Of a stretch of 64,000 nucleotides of DNA, positions 49,637 through 61,932 are shown one piece after another (position 1 is the first letter of the stretch; the number at the start of each line of letters is the position of its first letter). Made by a program: the position numbers and the translations under genes. The stretch covers positions 1 through 64,000 of the forward strand of contig JAXGGA010003413.1 in the NCBI GenBank assembly GCA_038373865.1, written 5' to 3'. This DNA comes from Uloborus plumipes (lineage: Eukaryota; Arthropoda; Arachnida; Araneae; Uloboridae). Under the pieces are notes generated by a model that saw only the letters and a list, made by a program, of their open reading frames with translations, did no database searches and had not been told where the DNA came from.

Positions 49637-52600
49637 ATGTATTCACTTTTGATCGCACATCTTTGTATTGCTCTGACACAGTTAGAAGTTAGTATGTCAA
49701 TACCTGTAGGTAAGTTGTATCTTTTAAATTATCTAAGTTCAAAACTTTTTAAGGTACATTTTTAAAAGTTATCGGGTGTATAAACGTGATAGTTTTAAAT
49801 AATTCCAATTTTAATTATCACATATTTGTTAATATCATTGAAACGAAAATTCATTAAAAGTTTAGCTGCAATTTTAATTGTTTTAACTTTTCAAAAAATA
49901 ATTTAAGCTCTACAAAATTTTAAAACTTCATTTCAACAACCACCTACTTCAAGAAACTTTGCATTTATGCAGTTCAAGTATCGCATAATATGTACACTAC
50001 ACGCCCCGGGTCTCCCCTACCTACCGCTACAAGATGTAAAATGTGGCTTTACAGATTTTTTTTTAAATTCCCAGCGGCTTTGATTTTGAGAAGAAACGTA
50101 GAGTAATATGTCACTACGACAACTTTAACGTGCAACAGTCACCATTAGCGATAACGAAACCAGATGACATCGAGTTTAAGTTAAATATTTTTTTCTGTAA
50201 AATATTAAAATGTAATTAAACCTAGCTAGAAAATAATATTCAAAATTTACCAAATTTCTTTCAAAAAAATAATAATTAGTCTTTATGTGGTTTTGTATGA
50301 TGAAATGTTTTTCTATGTTGGTTTAAACATTTGGGCAATTCCACGGTAACTTACGTTACATTTCAACCAACTCTTATGCATTTAGTACCTCAGTACAGAC
50401 AAATTTTGTTGTACAAATCTTGTATGAAAGCATTTTTTGAAAATGACAGTTGAAAGGAAAATTAAAATGCAAAAATATTTGATGCATTTAAATTTTATAA
50501 AATCTAGCAGTCAAAGATAAGGCAGTAACTTGCGTTACACAAAAAGGGAATGACATAATATGAAAATTGGTTCTGAGGCAAATTTCTGATCTATTACAGC
50601 TGTTTTATTGTTTGAAGCATAATTTATCAGTTCCTTATAATGCTTAGGAATATATTTTCATTAATTTAAAAATTTATTTCAAAAATTGAAAATTATGGGA
50701 ATTTTTAACTGGGTAACTTATGTTACAATAACTTACGTTACAAAATTTACTTACAAGCATATCTTTATTACAAAAATTAATGAATGAAAATTACAGCTTA
50801 GTTTAGATCGAAACATTGAAAATTAACAATTATGAATTAAATTTACAGAAATTTGATATCAAACTCAATGAAAAATCAAAAATATTACATAACATAAGAC
50901 TTAAATCTATACTGGCTGCTGCTATTAACAAGTTCAGGTAATTCAATTTTTCAAATCATTCTTTCTTTCTTATTATAAATTTCATTTGTCGTTACTGGCC
51001 ATTTCTAATTGGTTCCAACAGCAGCCATCACTTATATTTTAAACTCGTTTTCTTCAATAATCGTCACAACTCAAGGATACAATGTATTTTCGTACTTTAC
51101 CACTCACCATTCACCAGCTTTTATCTCTGTTTTTTCTTCTTGTTCCTTAAAATACTTAACTAAACGAAACCCCGTAGTTTGTTAATTTCTAGTTCTTAAA
51201 TGGTCATTGTCAATGTGCGGATCTTCAGAAAGTATTTTTGATAAATTTTGCTTTTTCTAACATATTTCAATACCATTAAGAGGGACTTATATTTAAAAAT
51301 CTGTAATATCCACATGACTTTTCTCATACCCCTTCTACAGCGCATCCTTTCTGCAGAGTTTAGTGGCATTTTAATGCAGAATAAAATGTATTTCACCTGT
51401 AAGAGATAAAATATTTTTGTATTTGTTACTTCTAAAACATATTTGATAACTTTAAATCATAACAGAAGTCATTTTTGAATAATTTATAGTACATTACTCC
51501 TAAATATTCTGACTGCAGTGATATTGTTTAGAGATAATTAATATCTCAAAAGCCAAAAAGAAACATATAATTTATAATAGAGGTGTATTGTAATCTTATT
51601 AACAAATAGAGACATTTTAAGAAATATGATTAATTTAAGTTAAGTAAATACAGTACAAATTCAAAAGAATTATTGCATAAATTACTCCTACTTACCGCAT
51701 AGGTTTATTTCACAATTTACTTTCTTTATAAATACAAATATTTAAGTTCTACTTAGGTAACTTAATTACCTGCATATGTTGGTAACTTAAGTTACACGTT
51801 TTGATTGTAGCACAAAAAATTAAATAGACAATATTTTAAAAAAAACTTTAACTATTTGCTTAACACACACTTATAAGATAGAAAATATAGCATTGTTAAC
51901 ATTGCATTGCCCTTTGTTTATGCACATCATGAACTTTAATATGTTTTTGGTAACTTATGTTACATAGAACAGTGCATTTTTGAAGTTAACATAAATCACT
52001 TAATTTACGTGGAAACACTCGTTTTAGCAATTTACAATATTGAATTAAAGTGTAATAATCAATATTCTTCCTTTTAAAACAGTTATTTAAAGAAAAAAAT
52101 TGAAACTTACCAACGTTGAAAGATTGACCATTTGCTTTGCCAAAAGTTAAATATTCCATTTCCAACTTCAAAGTGCTGCCAAAACTAAAAATACTACATT
52201 CTTGACAAAAAATTAGTATAAATAATAAACTTCTAACATTTTTAAACCGAAAAATATGTAAAACAGACGCATTGCTGTAATTTGATTTTTCCAACGCTTT
52301 TCCACACTTGCATGGAATTGCCCAAATTTGTAAATGTTTATTTCAGTAAGAATGCATTCTTTTTGCATTTGAAAACTGTGGTAACTGTTCTTGAGTGTTT
52401 TTCGAGAAGTTTATTTTTCCAGATTTTATTTTTTTCTGCACACGCAAATATCTTAATTAAAATTTCCTAACGTGTGTTGTAAGCCTTTTTTTCTGTATTT
52501 GCTATTTATGTTTCGATTTCTCGGCAAATGTCTGTTTGTGACGTCCGATATATTTTATCTGGTCATTATTTTTGAAATAATAAATACTTACGCGAATATT

Positions 52601-55600
52601 ACGAATTATACGAAGCATTTCACTTACAGTAATATTTCAATAAAAAAGCTTTTTTAAAACTCTAAAACAAATATTAGTTAAGAATTTCTTAAGCACCTAA
52701 TAAAAATATTAGTTAAAGATTGAAAAAAAATAAATCAACTTTTTCAGATTTATTTGCTTACCGTCTTGGAAATATTAGAAAAACTGAGTTCTTGAAACGA
52801 CTTATAAGGATAATTTTTAATATAAAGTTGGCGTGATTTTTTTGAATTTACTCACAGGCGGTCATCATCTTGTTTTATTTTTAATGATGTAGAATGCTGA
52901 AGGACTCAGTAAATGTAATCAAAAAGTTATGTTTTTTTTTTCCTTGATGAAAGTTTCTTTAGTAATTTTTGTTAAGCTTATTTTTTCATTATTTTTTCTT
53001 CAAATCAAAACAAAGCATACTATTTTATTTAAACAAGCCAATATATGTGTTATATCATCAATCATCAATCATCGATATATTTGATATCATCAATCCATTA
53101 CATGACCTTTTCAGTGAAGAATATTTATTTAGTGTTCTTTTATCTATAACTAGTAAAATTTCACTACATAAATTACAATTAATATATACTTGCGCATTAC
53201 TGTTTTTGACAAACTTAACTTATCCAATTCTTCTAAATATTTTTCACAAGAAATACAATTTAAGCGATTATTATGAATTGTTAAAACATCAGAATGCATT
53301 TAAGAATCACTAGTAATTGCAGCAAATAAATAGGCTTGTAAAAATTTTAAATTCATATGACGTAGATCAATAGCAACCAGTTATTGCTCCAAAATTAATT
53401 TTGGAAAAATAGTATTCAATCATGACATTATTACTACTTATCAGTAATAAGGACAATACAATTCCGTGCTTTAAGTCGCATTTAAATTTACGATTACAAC
53501 CCTCGAGGGAGTAAGAGAATTTATCCTTTGCTTTCCTTAGATGAGATAGCTCACAGAAGGGTTTTAATCCCACAAGGCATTTCATACTATCTTTATCGTT
53601 ATTTGCCCAATGTGGTGTCTGGAGATTCTAATACAAAGCTCAATACTTTACTATACTTACGTACAAACTTTAAATACTAACGGTGAATGGATCTAAAATA
53701 CATAGCAGTATATTTGCATAAAGGAACTTAAATTACGTGGAATAAGATTGTGAGTTTGGATTCTAAGCGTTTTGTTCTCAAAGACCAGTAGATACGAGAC
53801 GCAGACACAGGGAAACTGAATTAACACATGCTTCACACTGTTTTAATGAAGAAACAAATAAAATTAATTTGATATACAGGGGGTCTATAAAATCTTACAC
53901 TGATAAATGAAATGTATTTAAAAAACTAATTAAGATTGCTGCACTTTTAAAAATATTTTTTTCATCAAGTTTTGTCCTCATTGGTACAATATTAGCGAAA
54001 GGGATGTAGATGGAGCTATCATTAAAAACTGAAAATAGTGTCTACTTAAGAAGAAACTCCCAGGGGTCGCTAGATGGGTTCTGAGGGTCAACATATAGAA
54101 CTTTCCGTTTTAGCACATATTATCAATTCTAATATGATATCTTGAATGCATATAAGGACTGTTCAGACTAAAGCATCACTCCCAGAAGGTAAATTCATGT
54201 TGCTGTTGTGCATAGCACGAAATTAAAAACCTGCGAAATGTCAGAACTACACGTAGGTGTACACGTAAAAGTGCATTTACGTCATGAAAAAATAGAGAAA
54301 AATATTAAAATAAAAAAAAGGAATTAAGTTCCAATTTGAATTAGATTTTTCAATGAGTTTTCTTAATCAATGCAAGATTTAGAGACATCCTTTATCTAAA
54401 AATACATACAATATTTAAGCACCAAACAGTGTTTTCTGCTAAAATGCATTGTAAAAAAATGCAGAGTTACAAGTCTAGTTACTATGCACGTTTAACTTAT
54501 TAATTCATCTATTTAAAGATCTATTTTTTTAATTTAGCTTCTTCACACAGTGGAAAACTCTTAAAAATATGTCTGCATATACTGATGAAATATTTATTGC
54601 AATAAAAATTCTTTTTCCGTTCAGTTTAGCATATTTCAGTTTAGAAATGTCAAATTTCTAGTGGAAAGGCAATGATAAAAATCAAGGTAAGAGTTGTTTG
54701 TAATTACTCTTTTTAAGTTCCCGAGTTAAAAGCTTCGTTTATGATCAAAGGTTTGTACTTTTAAAATCATATTTTATGTTAAGTCTTGGAATCCTGAACA
54801 CTTGCAACTCAATGCAATTAATAAGATGGAGAAATTTATATGATATGGTATGAGGGCGGCTGAAAAGGTCGCATTTTTCAGAAAAATAAAACTATTTTTC
54901 GTCCTTACAGTTACGATTAAAGTGTTATGCTTGAACTATAGCAATAACTTAGTACTCATAAATAACTCTATTTACTGGAATAAATAATATAAAACTTGGG
55001 GATTAAAATGAGGGTTTAAAAATAGTACATGTTATAGACTCATACTCAATTTATATGTATGTATGTTTTATGTATTAAATTAACCCTAGGTTAAAAAAAG
55101 TCGTTTTAAACACGTATAGGACGTTTATAGTATCTATGGAATCTTATCACTGCCTTTATTTACTTTAAAAGAAAGGATATTAGTAAACAAATATTTGATT
55201 GCAGGTTAAACATGATAGGGGTCTAGATAGGTCTTAAACCAATTGAATTAAAAGCATAATTCTAAAGGCATACATTGATAATTAAATAACATTAGTGTGG
55301 ATGATGCTGATGAGTTACAATCTTGAAATATATTTTAGATTCATGATGGACTGACAACGAATAAAAAAAACAGCACCCAATTTTAGTTTACTTGAGAGAT
55401 GAGGTATTGCAGTAGAAGAATACAGTAAAGTTGTCATTATGGAAAATCGAACAATTTCTACCTAGCATTAATGGTGGATAAATAAAATAAAAACACAATT
55501 TATGTTTTTCTTTTATATTCACAGCACAACCATCAGTCGCACAAGCCTCTGCAGGGTCAGGATCTAGTTCTGCCACAGCTGAAACATTCCAAAACCCAAA

Positions 55601-55850
55601 ACCATACGAATTTGGCTTCCAGATGGATGATGGTAATGGTACCATGCAGCATCGCCAAGAAATAGCTAACGGGAATGGAATAGTTAAAGGTGAATACGGA
55701 TATCTGGATGCTACAGGAATGTATCGTAAAGTAGAGTACAGTGCTGACGAAAATGGTTACCATGCAAAGATTCTTTCAAATGAACCAGGAATTTCACATC
55801 AGAACAGTGCAGACGTAGTATATATCATTAACAAAGAAACCAAATTGTGA
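49637..55850 (+). CDS. Cuticular protein with chitin-binding (R&R) domain, two exons
   Basis: Exons 49637-49709 and 55525-55850 are joined by a 5.8-kb phase-1 intron (donor G|GTAAGT, acceptor ATTCACAG|CA). The product is 132 residues. Residues 1 to about 19 form a signal peptide (hydrophobic SLLIAHLCIAL), so it is secreted into the cuticle. Residues 25-47 are a linker rich in A, S, G and Q. Residues 49-113 are the Rebers-Riddiford chitin-binding domain: PKPYEFGFQMDDGNGT, GEYGYLDATGMYRKVEY, SADENGYHAKI, ending SNEPG as in arachnid proteins. The C-terminal tail after the domain is short. It is shorter than gene 1 because it lacks that protein's longer linker and hydrophobic tail. Shared intron phase and position show common descent. 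Its intron is also occupied by transposon sequence. Confidence 0.93.
50329..52327. mobile_element. Unit E: 2-kb inverted-repeat element in cuticular gene 2 intron
   Basis: The left end ATTTGGGCAATTCCACGG and the right end CATGGAATTGCCCAAAT are inverted repeats. Inside, the palindrome GTAAC-N4-GTTAC recurs at about 50346, 50525, 50713, 50728 (one base changed), 51782 and 51950, with a degenerate copy near 51756. A 102-codon minus-strand frame (51986-52294) is unlike anything I know and may be chance. No target duplication could be fixed. Confidence 0.65.
52328..55524. other. Remaining intron of cuticular gene 2, no gene seen
   Basis: AT-rich intron. The open frame at 52969-53313 has AT-driven composition (F, L, I, Y) and no recognisable motif. 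A lone CAGGGGGTCTATAAAATC at about 53877 resembles a transposon terminus without a partner. Confidence 0.45.
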
Positions 55851-55918
55851 TATTTCTGTAGAAGTCGTTGACATATTTTATATATTTTGCCAACTTATTA
55901 TATTTGTTTTGATTACAC

Positions 55919-55924
55919 AATAAA
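55919..55924 (+). terminator. Polyadenylation signal of cuticular gene 2
   Basis: AATAAA lies 69 bp after the stop codon, a normal distance for a short 3' UTR. Confidence 0.75.
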
Positions 55925-56530
55925 GCAATCTTTTCTCCTTAAATAGTATAACTCTGCTTATTTTGATGCGCTTGGAATTTTTTTCAGATTATACTTTTCC
56001 AGTGGAATCAGTATGAGCTGAACAAAAATGATTGAAATACTGGCTAACTGAAACTTCTGTAGCAGAAAGATTTCCAGTTGGGATTTCGAAATTGACCTGA
56101 CATGTAAACATTATCAAGGAAATATCCCTTGCTATGTGATTCTGGAAACAAATGGAATACAGAAAAATATATTTTATATCATTATTGTCTTCTTCATTAA
56201 GATGACAAATTTTCAGAAGTTTTAAGGATGAGGAGAAAACGTTAAAAATAGTTATACCTCTTCTTTAAATAGAGACCATAAAATTTCCAAATACTAAAAG
56301 GTGGTGTGGGACGGGTTGTTCAGAAAGAAATATTGGTTATGGGATAGAACGGGGTCTGTATTTAGATTGAGGAGACTATTTTTCATGTGAGTTAGGAAAA
56401 TTGGTACTATGACTAGAAAAACTTTTTATTCGCCCTGTAATATATCTACTATATTAAGCGTGGTGTACTAAAGAAATATTGAAATCACTGCTCAAGTACG
56501 TAATAATAAATGACTCAACCGTATGATTAA

Positions 56531-57044
56531 CCCATTAATGCCAAGCGTCCCTTTTTAGGGACGGTCCAAAAAAGGGGTCTGAATATAACTAAAATGAGCA
56601 TTTCAACCAAATATTAGTGTTCAATTAGTATCTTGGTATTGTTTCAATTCGTTCTTAACAGATTGCAGCATATAACCATTGTAAAGTGTGTTCTGTAGCA
56701 GTTTTAGTATGATCTTTATCAAAAATTACATCGTTCACAATCTCAAGAAAAAAAGCCAAGTTTTCAAAGTTATTCCCAGCTTCCCAGTTTATGTGCATTG
56801 CTGATTTTATTTCTTCTTATAAAATGTCTTTTTAAATATTATATCGTAGGCAGAAAAACATTTTAGTTAAAAAAAGTATGTACCCTCTGGGGTCTATCGT
56901 AACTTTTAAGAGACGATTTTTCTTTCCTTAATAAAATAATTATTTTTTACATGATATTTTTTTTATTATTTTTCCGATCCATCAAACACTTCTTGTAACC
57001 AGAAAGCAAAATATCCTTGGAAAAAAATGTCAGGCATTAATGGG
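56531..57044. mobile_element. TTAA-flanked MITE (piggyBac-like), copy 2
   Basis: TTAA, then CCCATTAATGCC at 56531, and GGCATTAATGGG, then TTAA at 57045, define a 514-bp element. It matches 4703-5179 in inverse orientation throughout, including an AGGGACGGTCC block near the CCC end. An insertion of about 60 bp near 56870-56930 explains part of the length difference. It is non-coding. Confidence 0.85.
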
Positions 57045-57226
57045 TTAAGTTTGAAGGTTGCGGGAGAGGGATCTATAAGACCGTAGTTGCAGCATCAATA
57101 CTTGCTGCTCATTCCGAAAAAAAGTGAGAATAACATCCCAATAAACTAAAAAATGTCACATTGATCTTCTTTATGCGAGGCAAAAGATGCTTTTATCTGC
57201 AAATATATTTGAGCAGATGCATTTAA

Positions 57227-57513
57227 CCCTTTATGCTCCGACGGATCAGAAGTCCCGCCTATATTAATTTAGTATTTGGAGTCTTGTTGGAATCATGCTG
57301 AAGCTTTTAAGTACCACTCCTTGTACTTTGCTGAAAGGCCAACAGATAGTACCTGCGATCAGAAACATTTTTCTTAGTGGCCCTAAGGCTTAGGAGGCCC
57401 TAAACCCTACTGATTTTCCTTTTTATTTTTGGTATATGTGTTTTTTAATTTATTTTTAAATTGGAAAATATATATATAAAATTGATTGTTAAATTAATTT
57501 GGAACAAAACGGG
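57227..57513. mobile_element. 287-bp TTAA-flanked MITE of another family
   Basis: TTAA precedes CCCTTTATGCTCC, and GGAACAAAACGGG is followed by TTAA. The interior contains GACGGATCAGAAGTCCCG near the left end and no coding sequence. It is distinct in sequence from the 56.5-kb element only 180 bp away but uses the same target and CCC/GGG ends. Confidence 0.7.
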
Positions 57514-57517
57514 TTAA

Positions 57518-60500
57518 AACTCGTTTTTGTCTATAGTAAATAATTTAATTACAGAAGATGCTTTTAACTAAGGCGGCATAACTTTAAACATATTTCAAGT
57601 GCATTTTTATTTTGCAGTTTCTCAGATAAAAAATCCGACCGCACAATGTATGCGAATATAGTAACAGTAATTAACATTTATTTTTTCCTGAATCATCAAT
57701 CTTATCTTAAACTCAATACCCCTTTCCTGATACAAATTTTCACTTATCAACGTAACTAGACTTTTTTTGTCCCAAGAGAAAGAGAAATCTCTGATCACAA
57801 GATCCAAATAATTTTCTGCATATCCGAAGTTTTAAATATGTAAGCTCCTGAATGAGTTATTTGTCTCTTATGGTAGGAAAACTTCGCTTGATAAAAAAAA
57901 ATATATGCACAGAAAACTTTTTCTATTAAATACTGAAAACAAAATATTTTTCCTGCACGCCAGTTATGATATCAAGATTGATGAAACAAGTACGAAACAA
58001 AACAAGTAACGTTTTAAAAAAAGATGTAAGTGAAAAGGACACTTGTTCCGTTGAATCTGTTTCATTCTTTTTTGTTAGTTTCTGAAGACCGAGTAGAAAA
58101 AGTGGAACCTTTTGATCATGCATTTTTTATGAAGCTCCGAAAACAGTCTTGTGATGGCAACATCATTCTTTCAGCATCTAATCAACACAAAGAACAAGGA
58201 GGGCTGATTTAGAGCGGCTCTTAAATTTTTGCAAGGGATTTCTGAAACAAAAAAATATTTTAAAGGCTCGTGTTTTATTTCTATGCACTGTCTCGTTTTA
58301 CAAGACTGGAAAAAATCCGTGAAAGAGATTGCTTGTTAAAACTTAGTTCGTAATTAAGTCGTCTTAAAAATGTATCCATACTTTCAAAAATTGAAATTTA
58401 GTTTTAGATTTAGGCCCAAAAAAGTGTTTCCTACACGCACAAAAAAAATAAATAAATAAAAGAAAGAACGAAAAAGAAAAGAAGAAAACAAAGAAAAAAG
58501 GAAAACAAAGAAATGTCTTATGAAAAGAGTCACACAAAGGATATTTTTTATTCTTTTTTTTTAATGGCTATACTTACGCAAGTGTACTTTTGTTATCTTT
58601 CCTAGTAAAAAGGGACAAGGTGTCTGTCACTAACTTTTTGAATTGCATCAAAACAGTTTGATAGAGTTTTGAAAAACTTCATACATGAGTGTTTCGGACC
58701 ATCCATCTGCGCAATTCGATGTTTTTACTATTTTGTTTTCGTTCCTTTTTAAGTACAACTTTTTAATTCCTAAATATCTATTTTGGTAACAATAAGGCAC
58801 TTTATGCATCAAAATTGAAAAACTTTTACTTTTGTTGGTTCAATTTTTTACACAGGAGTAACATTTTAACGCATATATTTATACTTTGTTTTCGGGTTTT
58901 CTAAACTTTGGTTCCTTATTTAATATATTAAAAAAAAAGTACCTTTACATGAACTACCAGCTTTCTAAAAAAAATAATCTTTTAAAATAATCATTTGCAC
59001 TTGTTCCAGTGTACACCAGCAATGAACTGAATAGTAATCATTTCCTACAATGCATAGTAAATTAAAAAATTCTCATCTGCTGTTTAAAAATACTCAAAAT
59101 TTGGTTTTAAGACCCAAAAGTATTTTCGTCTCACTAAGCTCCTTATATGATTCAGTATTAGCTTTTTGAGTCTTGACGCTAGCTATCAAGTACTTTTCAA
59201 TGTTCGTGTGCTTTCAGCATTGTACTTTTGACTCAAATGCTAACTATATTTTTGAATTGAAGTGATTGGAATGGTACTCTGAGAAGAGTTCTCAGATTTC
59301 TTTAGCAGTCTTGTAGTTAGAAGAATTCAGAAGTAAATAAAATAAATTGACAAGGTTAGTAATGCCCTTTACAAAAAGAAAAAAAAAAGAGTCACGCGAA
59401 TGTTTAAAGTATCTATTTATTTCACTATAGTGAATTATTAGAAACCATTATTTGGTTATAAGAAGATATTCTAGCAATATGCTGAGACAATAAGTTTGTT
59501 ATAACGGGTATTTCGTTGTCTTGGTATTCGTTGCAATAAGCGTTTGTATTAGATCAACGTTATATTTGTAAGTTAAAGCATCTTAAATTAGCTGCTAACG
59601 ACTTAAAAAACTTATACTTTACACATACAAAACATAGAAAACCTCAATAGATAGTCTTCATACTTGAAATTATAAGTTTAAATTTCTAGCTGGTAACAAA
59701 ACAAATTTGAGACTTATAAAAATCTAACCAACCACTGACCATCATAAAATAAACTTATAATCTTATAAATACTTATGATTTTAACGCTATAAAATATTAG
59801 GACATAAAAGGAAAATTAATCAAAATAGACTCTATAAAATTCTGCATTTTTTAATCGTATAAAATCTTGTTCTGATAATAAAGTAATTATTTCTCCTCGG
59901 AAAAAAAACTAAAAAATGCTGGAATAATAAACCGAACTAAACTTGTGCTTTACATTAATTCCAAAAAGTAAAATTAATAGTTTTGAATTAAAATTTATTG
60001 TATACTGCATATACTCTGCTTCAAGTAATAGACTAAGACTTGTTTTATTGTGTCCAGAGAGGATCTTCCAAATGCAGCAGACATCAGACGTCAGCTCTTA
60101 ACGCTTCTCAGAAATCGCCCCAACGCCTTCTAATGCTACATGAGAAGAAAAAAAAGATTTCTTTTGTTTAAGGTAAAAAAGAGGCTTTACTAAAAATGAA
60201 CAAGCAAAATCAGATCCTACTTAGGAATTCAGAGGGTTCTGAAACTCAGTTTTTTTTTTTCTTTTCTTGTTTGTTTATTCTGTGAAAGATAAACTTGGGA
60301 TAGCGCTTCATTATGGTTTTCGCTCAAAGCAAGGGAAAGAGAACTGGGAGTGGTAAGATAGTTTGGACTCAAGGTAATCCCTCTCGATCTTCATCATGGG
60401 GAGAGGCAAAAAACAGCTATCAGTCAGTCTCACAAGGATAGCACTGCCAGTTCACTTACTTTTCAGTTCTTATTAAGTTGTGGACTGGGTTGTTTCCTTT

Positions 60501-61042
60501 TTCAAGAAAATTTCTTAAGCACCACTTTTTTGCCGGTTTGTTTTGACTCTTTTTGAAGATGAATTTTTAGTATTGTTCCATAATAAAACATGCCAGTTCA
60601 TGCACATTCTGCTGTTGAATGATCTGGGCTCAGGCATCAAATTTTCAGTAAAATAGAAGCGAACATGATTCTGTGTTTGTATTTTTTCTGGAATTTTCTT
60701 TTTTCAGAATTTGCAGGATTTTTATATCTGTTATGAATTCTCTGAAGTTGGTTGTACTTCGTTTCATCATTCAACATGTATTTAGTTCGTTTCAAATAAA
60801 CTGGTTTGTAAAGATTTTTTATCTTCTAATGTAGAATTGTGACTTGTGAGCATTGGTTATTTTTATGATGCATGCTATTTATTAAACGCCAAATTTTGCT
60901 TTATTTGATGCTTTTCTGCTGCATTTTATAGAGTGCAATTGTCATATTTTGAATACAGATCAGTGAATAAAGAAACCCCAGTGGATGAACACCTTGCATT
61001 TTTTCGAAAAAAATATTTCTTTTAAACATTTTTTTTTTCTTA
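57518..61042. other. Intergenic region, no gene seen
   Basis: AT-rich, with an A-rich GAAA/AAAT low-complexity patch at 58438-58515. The short open frames do not resemble known proteins and lack splice context. Confidence 0.45.
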
Positions 61043-61045
61043 ATA

Positions 61046-61930
61046 CAAGATGTGTATTTTAAGTACTGAGAATATTTTTTTCCAGACGCTTCTGTACGCC
61101 AGAGGGCGCTTCGACCGGTTGTAATCGGTAGTTGGTCCTTCGTCTTCGATAACGCGTCATTCGACAGTCTCCTGCTGGCTTTAGTTGGGGCGGGGTCACG
61201 CGTTGCGTAGACGTCTTCAAAGAAGTGTGTGCAAGTTTAAAATGCGACAAAGCATTGAACAGCGTTACGCAATCAATTTTTGAGTGGAAATGATTTAGCA
61301 AGTGTATGTCAGGGAAATCTTATTGTAAGCTTAAGTTTTAGATGGCACACAATGTTTAAAGAAGGCCGGGAGAGCGTGGAGGACGAGCCCTGTGCAGTGT
61401 GCAGGTCACACATCAACATCAAAAACCGCAGAACATTAACAACGTGTGCGACAATTACTGAACAAAGACCAACGTTTAAGTGTTCGCATGACCGCAGAAC
61501 AACTAGGAAAGGATAAACTAGTTGTGCACAAAATCATCAGTGAGGATCTTGGGATGAGGAAGATTTGCGCCACACTCGAGCTGAAAGTTTTAACGGACGT
61601 TCAAAAGCAAAACCTTGAGGCCGTTTCAAAAGATATTCCACAGCCCTACAGCTTGACCTTGACTCCCTCCCCACAGCAGACCTTTACTTCTGCCCTAAAG
61701 TGAAAACCGCCCTCAAAGGATGCCACCACGGGACCCTAGATGATATCAAAAGGGCTTGCACGTATGCTCTGAAGGATGTTTCGGTTTATGACTTCCAGGG
61801 AGTGCACGAAGCATGAAGTGTGTTGATGCTCAAGGAGCATATTTTGAAGTCTACTAAAGTTTTGTAGCGATAGCTCTAGTAAATTATTTTTTGTGGGCGT
61901 ATTCTCATTACTTAAAATACACACCCCGTG
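61046..61930 (+). mobile_element. Internally deleted mariner transposon
   Basis: Inverted terminal repeats share a TGTGTATTTTAAGTA core, then a single mismatch and TGAGAAT (left about 61051-61072, right about 61901-61924), with TA outside (61044-61045 and 61931-61932). At about 885 bp it is shorter than the usual 1.3 kb. The transposase is broken and lacks its catalytic middle. Confidence 0.8.
61242..61867 (+). pseudogene. Mariner transposase remnant
   Basis: The start MRQSIEQRYAINF is the usual mariner N-terminus and is followed by a stop. Further blocks in shifted frames are WHTMFKEGRESVEDEP and RQLLNKDQRLSVRMTAEQLG with its HTH-type continuation through LGMRKICA. The sequence then jumps from LTDVQKQN to the C-terminal YFCPKVKTALKG, DDIKRACTYALKD and DFQGVHEA blocks. 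The jump removes the DD(34)D catalytic core. Stops and frameshifts rule out activity. Confidence 0.85.
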
Positions 61931-61932
61931 TA

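Noticed and set aside
52969..53313. 114-codon + strand frame in the intron of cuticular gene 2
   Set aside because: Composition (F, L, I, Y, N, S) is what AT-rich DNA gives by chance, with no motif and no neighbours supporting a gene.
55388..55763. Two minus-strand frames opposite exon 2 of cuticular gene 2
   Set aside because: Antisense shadows of the real exon, with no recognisable motif.
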